Shown: piece after piece, positions 56,479 through 64,000 of the stretch
How the letters are laid out: every line of letters starts with the position of its first letter
How positions within the stretch are numbered: position 1 is the stretch's first letter
The notes under the pieces: model-generated
The model's input: only the letters and a program-made list of their open reading frames with translations
Database searches by the model: none
What the model was told of the DNA's origin: nothing
Translations under genes and position numbers: made by a program
Origin: Thalassospira xiamenensis M-5 = DSM 17429
GTDB taxonomy: Bacteria > Pseudomonadota > Alphaproteobacteria > Rhodospirillales > Thalassospiraceae
Length of the DNA stretch: 64,000 nt
Assembly (NCBI RefSeq): GCF_000300235.2
Contig: NZ_CP004388.1
Span: 2,452,501 to 2,516,500, forward strand
Direction: 5' to 3'

Positions 56479-56561
56479 TTCTGTTCCTGTTCAAGAGCCA
56501 CAGGATATGCGATTGCCGCAGTTCCGCAAAGCCCCTCGACAGCCGATACCGGCACAAACAA

Positions 56562-56598
56562 AATCAGCAAGGCGTTTATTAAAAACGCCTTGCTGATT
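56562..56598 (-). terminator. Long perfect terminator hairpin after the GntR gene
   Basis: AATCAGCAAGGCGTTT (56562-56577) is a perfect 16-bp complement of 56583-56598 around a 5-base loop. On the minus strand TTGTTTGTG follows. Confidence 0.9.
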
Positions 56599-56624
56599 GG
56601 TCGCCCGGGAGGAAGGCTAAAACC

Positions 56625-57347
56625 TTATGAAAACAGTTCCCTGTTTTCTTCAACGATCTGTGGCAAACGTTCCATGGTTCCCGAAAGATGCTGCCGCATT
56701 TCCGAACTGGCCAAATTGCCATCACCGGACTGGATCGCGGCAATTACCGCCTTGTGACCTTCAAGCACCGAAAGCATTTTACCCGCACGCGGCAGATCAA
56801 GCATGCGAACGCGCGCCAGATGACCGCTGCGCGCCGTCACCTGCACATGCAGGTTTGATTGATTGACCCCATTGAAAAGAGCCGCATGGAACGTCTCATC
56901 CAGCTGCTTGAACAGATCAATCTGTTCGATATCACCCGCAAGGGCTTCCTGCATTTTGATAATGCCCTTGGCTTTGACAACGGCGGCAGTTTCCCCCATT
57001 TCCGCCAATTGCCGCACCACTTCGCATTCCGCCGCAACACGCAGAAAATGCTCCTCGCGGATACGGGCAACATCAATCTTGGTCACCACGGTTCGCGACT
57101 GGGGATAGGATGCAACCAACCCATCCTGTTCCAGACGCATGATGGCTTCACGCACCGGTGACTGGCTGACTTTGAAACTGTCCGCCAGTTCTGCCCGAAC
57201 CAGTGTTGTTTCAGGCGGAAGGACAAGCGAAATGATCCGGCTTCTCAGTTCCTCATAAACAAGTGCCGAAGCAGGAACATGCGCATTGGCTTTCATCGCG
57301 CTATCATAAACAGGCATGAGACCGCCCATGAATGTATTCATTTTCAC
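56625..57347 (-). CDS. GntR-family regulator, FCD (FadR) subfamily
   Basis: The 240-residue product has a winged helix (about 25-90) with LADSFKVSQSPVREAIMRLE, the GntR signature, and a C-terminal FCD domain (about 100-230) that binds a small carboxylate or metal. It lies directly after the TRAP genes on the same strand and is their likely repressor. The palindrome at 60333 is a candidate operator. In-frame ATGs upstream of MPVYD leave the exact start open. Confidence 0.9.
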   Translation of the reverse strand: MKMNTFMGGLMPVYDSAMKANAHVPASALVYEELRSRIISLVLPPETTLVRAELADSFKVSQSPVREAIMRLEQDGLVASYPQSRTVVTKIDVARIREEHFLRVAAECEVVRQLAEMGETAAVVKAKGIIKMQEALAGDIEQIDLFKQLDETFHAALFNGVNQSNLHVQVTARSGHLARVRMLDLPRAGKMLSVLEGHKAVIAAIQSGDGNLASSEMRQHLSGTMERLPQIVEENRELFS

Positions 57348-57394
57348 TCAACTCCCGGCAATTGCGCATGTGCCTGCATCCCTTGGTCCCTTCA

Positions 57395-58675
57395 TTACAT
57401 CAATGCGTTGGGCAATAACAACGTCAAGCTTGGCACTGCCGCCATCAAAACGAAAAATACCACCATCGCAATGAAGAACGGGATCGATGCCCGGGTATAA
57501 GCGCCGGTTTTGACATCCAGAATGCCACAAACCGTAAACATGATGACCCCGACCGGTGGCGTCAGACCGCCAAAATTGATCAGGGTCACGATCAAAATCC
57601 CCATATGGACCGGGTCATATCCGGCATTGACCAGAACCGGCATGACAATCGGCGTGACCAGAAGGATGTTGGCCGCTCCTTCAAGGAACATGCCGCTGAT
57701 CACAAGAACCGCGACAACAAGCGTCAGGATCAGAACCGGGTTTTCGGTAAGCGTTGTGACGAACTCGGTAATCTGCTGGGGTGCGCGCTCAATGGTCATG
57801 GCATAGCCCAGAACCGCCGCCATAATGATCAGCAACATCACCATGCCAAGATCGGAAACAGAGCCGGTCACCGCTTCGTAAAGCTTTTTGCGGTCCAGTT
57901 CCCGATAAACAAAAAATCCGACACAAAGCGCATAGAAAACAAGGAACGCGCCCGCCTCGGTCGCGGTAAACAGACCAAAGCGGAAGCCGACAATCAGAAT
58001 GACAGGAAATGCGAGCGCCCAGATGCTTTCCGAAAAGCTCGACCAAAGCTCTTTTCCACTCGGCACCTTTGGCAGGTCGGGTTTATAACCGTTCTTATGC
58101 GCGACAAACCAGGATGTGATCATCAGGACAATCGTCAGGAAAATACCGGGCAGAACGCCGGCCAAAAACAGGCGACCGATCGAAACTTCATTCACAAACC
58201 CGAACAGGATCAGTCCGATGCTTGGTGGAATGGTTGCGGTGATAACCGACCCGAAGGCCAGAACCGCAGCCGTTGATGCCTTGGAATAGCCCTGCTTGAT
58301 CATGCTGGGCCCCAGAAGGCGCGCTTCCATCGAGGCATCGGCAACGGCCGACCCCGAAATCCCGCCCATCATGAAGCTTAGAACGATGGATACCTGTGCC
58401 AGCCCCCCGGCCATCCAGCCGGTTAGCAAACGGGCAAACTTGACCAGACGGAACGTAATCCCCGTCACATTCATCAGATTTCCGGCAAGGATGAAGAACG
58501 GCACAGCCAAAAGCGGAAAGCTTTGTGTTGCCGTTACCATTTTCTGGATCACCACGGTTGGCGGCATGGCCCCGGTCATAATGAATACCGGCACCGAAGC
58601 AAGCGCCAAGGCAAAGGCGACAGGCATTCCGATGACCAGAAAAACCGTAAATAGTACCGCAATCAGTATGAGCAT
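57395..58675 (-). CDS. TRAP transporter large permease, DctM
   Basis: The 426-residue inner-membrane protein has about 12 helices. Conserved parts include LAVPFFILAGNLMNVTGI, MMGGISGSAVADASM and SVITATIPPSIGLILFG, all DctM marks. It carries the ion-coupled transport of the substrate delivered by the binding protein. Its ATG overlaps the stop of the DctQ gene (TGATG), so the two are translationally coupled. Confidence 0.95.
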   Translation of the reverse strand: MLILIAVLFTVFLVIGMPVAFALALASVPVFIMTGAMPPTVVIQKMVTATQSFPLLAVPFFILAGNLMNVTGITFRLVKFARLLTGWMAGGLAQVSIVLSFMMGGISGSAVADASMEARLLGPSMIKQGYSKASTAAVLAFGSVITATIPPSIGLILFGFVNEVSIGRLFLAGVLPGIFLTIVLMITSWFVAHKNGYKPDLPKVPSGKELWSSFSESIWALAFPVILIVGFRFGLFTATEAGAFLVFYALCVGFFVYRELDRKKLYEAVTGSVSDLGMVMLLIIMAAVLGYAMTIERAPQQITEFVTTLTENPVLILTLVVAVLVISGMFLEGAANILLVTPIVMPVLVNAGYDPVHMGILIVTLINFGGLTPPVGVIMFTVCGILDVKTGAYTRASIPFFIAMVVFFVLMAAVPSLTLLLPNALM

Positions 58676-59136
58676 CAGAACTGCCCCCTGCTTCGAATTC
58701 GTTCGATAAGCTTAAACACCATGGTCCGCATCAAAAGGATCAGACCGACGACCATCGAAGCATGGATGTAAGAGGCATGGATTTGCGTCGCGCCGACAAG
58801 ACGGGGATGCATCAAAATCATATTGCCCCACGCGTAATACAGCAGAAACGCAAGGAACCCGATGATCACGACGATATTGAACAATTCGACGAGATCGCGT
58901 GCTTTGGGGGATATGTTGTCCTGCAGGACCTGAAGACCGAAATGCCGGTTTTCCTGCATGCCAATGTCAGCTGCCAGCATGCAAAGCCAGACGAAAATAA
59001 GCTGGGCCATTTCAATTGACCAGATAATCGGGGATCCCACCGCCCTGGCAATTGACGCAACGCCCACCAGAACGACAATTGCAACAAGCAGAATCCCGGC
59101 ACAGGCAAACTCAATTTGCTTGAGCATGTATTCCAT
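58675..59136 (-). CDS. TRAP transporter small permease, DctQ
   Basis: The product of about 153 residues has four helices. IIWSIEMAQLIFVWLCMLAA and QENRHFGLQVL are typical DctQ segments. It pairs with DctM in the membrane. I chose the ATG at 59136; 59127 is also possible, and a longer form from 59184 begins with Cys-rich residues unlike the family. Confidence 0.9.
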   Translation of the reverse strand: MEYMLKQIEFACAGILLVAIVVLVGVASIARAVGSPIIWSIEMAQLIFVWLCMLAADIGMQENRHFGLQVLQDNISPKARDLVELFNIVVIIGFLAFLLYYAWGNMILMHPRLVGATQIHASYIHASMVVGLILLMRTMVFKLIERIRSRGQF

Positions 59137-59216
59137 TCCATCTTGAAGATTGATGTGCGTTGCCCCGCATGCGGAACAACGCACATTCGCAAGGCACGTT
59201 TACCGTTACCGGAAAA

Positions 59217-60197
59217 TCAGCGACCGAGAACTTTATTGACGATGGCCGCCTCGGCTTCGAGATCAAGCTGCTTGTAAACCGGCTTTACAGCTTCCTTGAA
59301 TGGCGCAAGGTCAACTTCGCTGACCTCAACCCCGCTTGCGGCAACATCTTCAAGCGCCTTTTCGCCAAGCTCGATGGTTAGCTGCGACGCATAACGACCG
59401 TCCTCGACCGCAAGATCACGTACAATCTTCTGATTTTCAGGAGAGATTTCATCCCATGCCTCGGCACCAACAACCAGCGCGGTCACGAGCTGGATATGGC
59501 CGGTTTTGGTCACATTCTTGATCACTTCGTAAAGTTTGGCATTCCAGATTGCGGTCGGCTGGGCTTCGGCACCGTCAATCGTGCCAAGCTGAAGGGCGGT
59601 GTATACTTCGCCCCATGCAATCGGGGTCGGTTCGGCACCCATTGCGCGGATGGTTTCAATCCAGACAGGCGCACCGATTGTCCGCATGCGAACACCGGCA
59701 AGATCAGCCGGACTTTTCACCGGTTTCTGTGTCAGGGCGTGGCGCGCCCCCTGATACCAGTTCGATGCAATCATCACGAGGCCAGATTTCTCGCGAAGTT
59801 CATCACCCCAGGCGATATATTCATCCGAAAGGGCAAATTTGTCGGCCTGTTCATAGGTATCAAACAGGAACGGTGCCGACATGATCGCCAGCGACGGAAC
59901 GAAGCTTGAAAGACGGGCGACATCCGTGACCGTACCGATACCGGCACCCGCACGCGCCTGATCGATCATTTCGGTGGTGTCACCCAGCTGGGAATTGTGG
60001 AAAACCTCGATAATAACGTCGCCATTGGTGGCTTTTTCGACATCAAGCTTGAACTTCTCAAGCCCCTGCCCCATCGGGTCATTTGGTGCCAGAACCGTTC
60101 CGATACGAAGCGTCGTTGCAGCCGTCGCAGGCATTCCCGCAGCAAGCGCCCCGGCAAGTACAGCACAGATTCCGAGTGTTTTCGCAGTAAATTTCAT
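59217..60197 (-). CDS. TRAP transporter substrate-binding protein, DctP
   Basis: The 326-residue product has a Sec signal peptide (about 1-26, ending MPATAA). The mature protein has the DctP fold with AGVRMRTIGAPVWIETIRAM, including the Arg that binds the substrate carboxylate, and YTALQLGTIDGAEAQPTAIW. With DctQ and DctM it forms a complete TRAP system for an organic acid or sugar acid. GGGAGGA precedes the ATG at 60197. The GntR gene closes the cluster. Confidence 0.94.
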   Translation of the reverse strand: MKFTAKTLGICAVLAGALAAGMPATAATTLRIGTVLAPNDPMGQGLEKFKLDVEKATNGDVIIEVFHNSQLGDTTEMIDQARAGAGIGTVTDVARLSSFVPSLAIMSAPFLFDTYEQADKFALSDEYIAWGDELREKSGLVMIASNWYQGARHALTQKPVKSPADLAGVRMRTIGAPVWIETIRAMGAEPTPIAWGEVYTALQLGTIDGAEAQPTAIWNAKLYEVIKNVTKTGHIQLVTALVVGAEAWDEISPENQKIVRDLAVEDGRYASQLTIELGEKALEDVAASGVEVSEVDLAPFKEAVKPVYKQLDLEAEAAIVNKVLGR

Positions 60198-60534
60198 TAT
60201 GGAAGTCCTCCCGTTGGATTGGCATTTTGCCATTAATTGATATTTTAGTTTGTTTGAAATTTTAGATAGCTCCGGTCAATCTTGTCAATCGATTTTTCAA
60301 CTTGTAAAAATCATTAAAAATCAAAAGATTAGTTGAAAATTTTCAATTCCAGACGCTGAAACTTGTAATCAACCGGGAAATGATCTTTGACCTATCGGGG
60401 ACGCAAAATCAGAAATTGGCCACCGTCGAATGTGCGTAAAATCCGATCATATTTACCAATCATATTTAGCAGGCAGGTCCGATCTCGCCCGACGTTCAGG
60501 CTTTTTTTGCCACACCCAAATCCCATATGCTTTA
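60198..60534. other. AT-rich intergenic region before the TRAP operon
   Basis: About 340 bases separate the TRAP operon from the EAL gene. The stretch at about 60240-60345 is strikingly AT-rich compared with its surroundings. It holds the palindrome at 60333-60346 and presumably the promoters of both genes. If the EAL protein starts at 60430, its N-terminus takes the last 105 bases. Confidence 0.5.
60333..60346. promoter_or_regulatory. Palindrome TTGAAAATTTTCAA
   Basis: A perfect 14-base palindrome lies 136 bases before the DctP start, within an AT-rich promoter region. It is a candidate site for the cluster's GntR regulator; a link is not shown. Confidence 0.35.
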
Positions 60535-61674
60535 ATGAAGGAAGCCATTATCTTACAAGATGATGGACCTTCGGGTGATCTGGAAAACCAAAAAGCGGAG
60601 ACGATTTTGACCTTCTGCGAGAAGTGCGACCAAATACCGGAAATGGCCCCAAGTGAAGGCCGCCTTTACCTTTGGCCTCCTGTTGCACATACAACGGGAA
60701 AAATTCTTGCCAATATCAAGAAGTCCGGGCACTCCGCAGAAAAAAGCACATCCGTTGCAACGCTTTATCTTAATTATGTACGTCCGGGTCTGCGCCCGAT
60801 GATTGATGCGATTTCCGAAAATCTGCTGTCCGAAGAAATCACTGACACCAAGGCGCTGATCATGCCCGGCAATAGGGAACCCCAACTTGACGACATTGCG
60901 CGCGTCACGTCGCTTGGTGCCATACGCGCACAGATCGGCGCGGAATGGCTTGGCGATATGCTGCGGGAAAATCGCCTGAATTCCGTTTTCCAACCGATTT
61001 TTGCCGTTGGAAACATCACAAAACCCTATGCCCATGAATGCCTGATCCGCGGGACCGATAAAACCGGCAATGTCATCACACCAGATAAACTATTCGGCGC
61101 GGCCCAATCAGCCGATCTGCTGTTCCAGCTTGACCGGGCAGCCCGGGCTGCAAATGTCCGTAACGCGCACAAAGCAGGGATTTCGGGAAATCTGTTTATC
61201 AACTTCACGCCAAGTTCGATCTACGATCCGGATTCCTGCCTGCGCACAACGATTGATGTGGTGTCGGAATGCGGGTTGGATCGCAACAATGTTGTCTTTG
61301 AAGTTATCGAAACTGAAAAAGTCCGCAGTATTGAACATCTTGGTGCGATCCTGAAATCCTATCGCGATTCTGGTTTTCGGGTTGCACTGGACGATGTTGG
61401 ATCGGGCTATTCGACCCTGAACATGTTGCCGCAACTGCAACCCGACATCATTAAAATCGACCGTGAACTGATCGACCATGTTGATCAGGATAAATACAAA
61501 CAGGCCATTGTCAGCAAGCTGATCGATCTGGCCAAGCAACTCGACATTGACGTCGTCGCAGAAGGGATAGAACGCCAGGGCGAACTTGATTTCCTGACCA
61601 GTCACGGCGTGGATTATGTGCAAGGATATCTGCTTGGCAGACCAAACGCCTTGCCCTTTGCCGGCAACGCATAA
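60535..61674 (+). CDS. EAL-domain cyclic di-GMP phosphodiesterase with a Cys-rich N-terminal region
   Basis: From the ATG at 60535 the product has 379 residues. The N-terminal region (about 1-145) has TFCEKCDQIPE, a CxxC pair, then RLYLWPPVAHTTGKILANI; I do not recognise it. The EAL domain (about 150-375) uses ECL with Glu168, LFINFTPSS, FEVIETEK, LDDVGSGYS (DDFGxG variant), IIKID and VAEGIE, so the metal-binding and catalytic set appears intact. It should degrade cyclic di-GMP, opposing the GGDEF protein at 46222. A start at 60430 is possible, as neither start has a clear ribosome site. Confidence 0.88.
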   Translation: MKEAIILQDDGPSGDLENQKAETILTFCEKCDQIPEMAPSEGRLYLWPPVAHTTGKILANIKKSGHSAEKSTSVATLYLNYVRPGLRPMIDAISENLLSEEITDTKALIMPGNREPQLDDIARVTSLGAIRAQIGAEWLGDMLRENRLNSVFQPIFAVGNITKPYAHECLIRGTDKTGNVITPDKLFGAAQSADLLFQLDRAARAANVRNAHKAGISGNLFINFTPSSIYDPDSCLRTTIDVVSECGLDRNNVVFEVIETEKVRSIEHLGAILKSYRDSGFRVALDDVGSGYSTLNMLPQLQPDIIKIDRELIDHVDQDKYKQAIVSKLIDLAKQLDIDVVAEGIERQGELDFLTSHGVDYVQGYLLGRPNALPFAGNA

Positions 61675-61750
61675 AGCCCAATCCCATTATTCCGCAATCT
61701 CGCAACGCCATCGCTTGTCTGCGGGCACAAGCACATCGCCGCCCCCGCCG

Positions 61751-62812
61751 CTACCGGGCGACGCTTCGGAACTTTGCCGGGGTCAGGCCGGTAAAGCTGC
61801 TGAACCGCGTGGTCAGATGGGCCTGGCTTGAAAAACCGGTGGCGAGCGCGATATCGGCAACCGACAATGCCGGATCGCGCAGCATCCGTTTGGCGGCCTC
61901 AATCCGGCGGCGCAGAACATATTTATGCGGTGCCTCGCCCACCGACTGGCGGAACATGCGCGCAAAGTGATAGGGCGAAAGCCCCGCCTCGGCCGAAATC
62001 TGTTCGAGTGACAGCGGCTGATCCAGATTGGCCTCGATAAAATCAAACACCCGACGTCTGATTTGCGGCGACAGGCCACCGCGCACCCGGAATTCCAGAT
62101 CGCGTTTCGACGAATAGCTGCGCAGCATATGCCCCATCAGCATCTGCCCAGCACTCGACATCGCCATGCGGTCCGCCGGGGCACTCCAGTCCAGCGGCAA
62201 CATGGCGTGGCGGATTGTCTGCTCGATCAGGGGATCGAGGAAGAATGTCTTTTCAGGAACCTCAACGGCGTTGGGTTCAATATCAAATGCCTCGACCACC
62301 GCGCGTTCCCACGCGGAATGCGGGATATAGAGGTGGAACAGTTCGACCTCGCCATTGACCACCCAATCCGATGTCAGATGGGCCGGCATCAGGCAGCAAC
62401 GCCCCGGCCCGCCACCGGTTAGCGGATCAGGTCCGATCTGGCGTTTAATGCCTGTACCACCATTGACATACAGGCTGATGGTGTGATGGTCAGGGTCGGT
62501 ATAGCGGGTCATGACATCCGCATTGCGCCGCCAGTGTGCGGCCGAAATGCTGTCGCCAAAATCGCCCGCATTCAGCAGTTCGGCATCACCGATCAGCTGA
62601 TTGTAGACTTCAAAATTCTGGTATCGGCCATTGGGCACAAACATCGGCACGTCCTGTTTCCAAGGCACAATCATCGCATTGCTGCACCATATTGCAAAGC
62701 CCGGCGTGCGAAGGACTGCATTGATTTGCGCAAGATTGTGAAAAACACCGCAAGTTCGTGAAAGCCCGTCCCCCGCAAAACGGTCTATAAACTGGCTTCG
62801 GATATGCCCCAC
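61751..62812 (-). CDS. AraC-family regulator divergent from an EamA transporter
   Basis: The 353-residue product has a long N-terminal sensor (about 1-245) and a C-terminal double helix-turn-helix (about 250-350) with ISAEAGLSPYHFARMFRQSV and ALATGFSSQAHLTTRFSSFT. It is divergent from the EamA gene at 62855 with 42 bases between the starts, so the two promoters must overlap and co-regulation is likely. Confidence 0.87.
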   Translation of the reverse strand: MGHIRSQFIDRFAGDGLSRTCGVFHNLAQINAVLRTPGFAIWCSNAMIVPWKQDVPMFVPNGRYQNFEVYNQLIGDAELLNAGDFGDSISAAHWRRNADVMTRYTDPDHHTISLYVNGGTGIKRQIGPDPLTGGGPGRCCLMPAHLTSDWVVNGEVELFHLYIPHSAWERAVVEAFDIEPNAVEVPEKTFFLDPLIEQTIRHAMLPLDWSAPADRMAMSSAGQMLMGHMLRSYSSKRDLEFRVRGGLSPQIRRRVFDFIEANLDQPLSLEQISAEAGLSPYHFARMFRQSVGEAPHKYVLRRRIEAAKRMLRDPALSVADIALATGFSSQAHLTTRFSSFTGLTPAKFRSVAR

Positions 62813-62854
62813 ATATCATTCTCTCCCTCTCGCCACCGGAGTTTCCGCTTTATC

Positions 62855-63763
62855 ATGACCGCATTGCTTTTTCTGATCGTCACGGCCTGCTGGGGATTTA
62901 CCTGGTATGCGATCAAGCTTCAGATCGGGCCGATCCCGATTGAAATGTCGATCTTCTATCGCTTTTTGCTGGCTGCTGTCGTGCTGTGCGCTTTCCTGAT
63001 CCTGTCACGAAAATGGCGGCCGGTTCCGTGGCAGGCCCATCCGTGGATCGTGCTGCTGGGCTGCGGGTTGTTTGGCATCAACTTTATCCTGATGTATTCG
63101 GCGACCGGCTATATCGCATCGGGGATTGTTGCGGTGATCTTTACCACATCGACCATTTTCAACGCGCTTGGCAACTGGGCCTTTTATGGGCAGCGACCGG
63201 GATTGCGTTTTGTTTTCGGGGCCGCGTTCGGCCTTGGCGGCATTGCGTGCCTGTTTGCCAATCAGATTTATGCCCTGTCGCATAACCCGCATGCCATCAC
63301 CGGCCTTTTGTTTGCGCTTGGCGGGACGGCGGTGTTTAGCATGGGCAACATGGTTTCGGTCAAACTGAACGCGATGGGTATTCCCAACCGCGATGCGGTC
63401 GCGCGTGGCATGGCTTATGGTGCGGTCATGCTTCTGATCTTTGCCCTGCTGCGCGGTCAGACGCCGGTCCTGCCGACCGATCCGGTCTATATTGGCGGGC
63501 TTCTGTATCTGGCCATTCCGGGGTCGGTCGTTGCCTTTATTGCCTATCTGGCACTGGTGCACCGGGTCGGTGCGGGGCGTGCGGCTTATGTCACCGTCCT
63601 GTTCCCGGTGGTGGCCCTTACGGTTTCGACCTTCCTTGAGGGCTATGTCTGGACGCCGATTGGGGCGACGGGGCTTGTGATGATCTTCCTTGGCAATATC
63701 ACGATATTTGCCCGCCTGCCCGGCGCAAAAGCCCGAGCCGCCAAAGCCGCCGCCAAGGCATGA
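62855..63763 (+). CDS. EamA/DMT-family transporter
   Basis: The 302-residue inner-membrane protein has ten predicted helices in two repeats. It starts ALLFLIVTACWGFTWYAIKL and has GTAVFSMGNMVSVKLNA at the start of the second repeat. The C-terminal tail is Ala/Lys-rich. The substrate is unknown; the divergent AraC gene is the probable regulator. The ATG at 62855 was preferred because one at 62804 would overlap the AraC gene. Confidence 0.88.
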   Translation: MTALLFLIVTACWGFTWYAIKLQIGPIPIEMSIFYRFLLAAVVLCAFLILSRKWRPVPWQAHPWIVLLGCGLFGINFILMYSATGYIASGIVAVIFTTSTIFNALGNWAFYGQRPGLRFVFGAAFGLGGIACLFANQIYALSHNPHAITGLLFALGGTAVFSMGNMVSVKLNAMGIPNRDAVARGMAYGAVMLLIFALLRGQTPVLPTDPVYIGGLLYLAIPGSVVAFIAYLALVHRVGAGRAAYVTVLFPVVALTVSTFLEGYVWTPIGATGLVMIFLGNITIFARLPGAKARAAKAAAKA

Positions 63764-63770
63764 ACAAAAA

Positions 63771-63800
63771 ACGGTCGCCTGAGATATCACAGGCGACCGT
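63771..63800. terminator. Bidirectional intrinsic terminator
   Basis: ACGGTCGCCTG (63771-63781) pairs with CAGGCGACCGT (63790-63800), between the EamA gene and the convergent dehydrogenase gene. Confidence 0.87.
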
Positions 63801-63808
63801 GTGCCAAC

Positions 63809-64000
63809 CTATGCCGGTTTGGCTTTGCGCCCGTGCCAGACTTCGGGGTTGATCATGTGGATCGGATCGCCGTTGGCATAGGCCACAAGCTGATCGAAAA
63901 TATCGCCAAACTGCATGTCCAGTTCATCCTCGGTCACGAAGCCGACATGCGGGGTCGCCAGCACGTTGGGATGGTTGGCAAACCGGTCATCGGCGTCGAT
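63809..64000 (-). CDS. D-2-hydroxyacid dehydrogenase family protein, C-terminal end (partial)
   Basis: The last 63 codons and stop are present; the rest lies beyond the window. NVLATPHVGFVTEDELDMQF carries the catalytic His of the D-isomer-specific 2-hydroxyacid dehydrogenases (the TPH-type motif), followed by the usual final helix. The enzyme reduces or oxidises a 2-hydroxy acid with NAD(P). The substrate and full length cannot be judged. Confidence 0.8.
   Translation of the reverse strand: MDADDRFANHPNVLATPHVGFVTEDELDMQFGDIFDQLVAYANGDPIHMINPEVWHGRKAKPA

Overview
The window looks like chromosome from an alphaproteobacterium of the Rhodospirillales, most likely Thalassospira or a close relative. 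This is an inference from gene content and protein character: a gyrA-coaD-cyclophilin operon, a glnB-glnA operon behind a sigma-54-type promoter, many TRAP components, AraC regulators and EamA transporters, and moderately high GC. No database search was possible. I see no CRISPR array, rRNA, integrase or intact insertion sequence.

Layout. 1-10 kb: the tail of an unknown gene, upp, a SPOR-domain membrane protein, a structured non-coding segment that looks like a small RNA gene, a PAS-containing chemoreceptor, a cupin, pepN, a LuxR-type response regulator and an outer-membrane barrel protein. 10-19 kb: an AI-2E family permease, an AraC/LysE pair, an AT-richer islet with one HEPN-like orphan gene, and a very large SSS-STAC-PAS-PAS-kinase-receiver hybrid sensor. 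19-24 kb: two tandem paralogous TRAP binding proteins with no permease, an orphan lysozyme-fold gene and a globin-coupled chemoreceptor interrupted by an in-frame amber codon. 24-32 kb: an iron/siderophore-type module (PchR-like AraC, TonB-dependent receptor, binding protein, DUF2218 protein) next to a tonB-exbD-exbD-exbB operon. 32-42 kb: two identical tRNA-Lys genes, the gyrA-coaD-cyclophilin operon, a DMT transporter, a small gene behind a Fur-like site, a DUF547 protein, a degenerate CJM1_0395-type protein, pyrC and tRNA-His. 42-50 kb: an oxidoreductase, an aminotransferase, glnB-glnA, a PAS-GGDEF protein, an OsmC protein and a lipoprotein hydrolase. 50-64 kb: a second hydrolase, several AraC/transporter or AraC/enzyme pairs, a purine deaminase, a GntR-controlled TRAP operon, an EAL protein and the end of a 2-hydroxyacid dehydrogenase gene.

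How parts may work together. The receptor, binding protein, DUF2218 protein and TonB-ExbB-ExbD operon form an energised outer-membrane uptake system, probably for an iron chelate. A motif of the form TGCRAAYGATTWT occurs before the receptor, before the candidate small RNA and before the small gene at 37.8 kb, suggesting one iron regulator for all three. The SSS-STAC hybrid kinase and the LuxR-type regulator resemble the CrbS/CrbR (MxtR/ErdR) acetate-switch pair, although about 5.5 kb separates them. glnB-glnA is the nitrogen core. No single large new multi-gene defence or biosynthetic system is evident. The best leads are the candidate small RNA, the shared Fur-like motif, the amber-interrupted oxygen-sensing chemoreceptor and the HEPN-like orphan.
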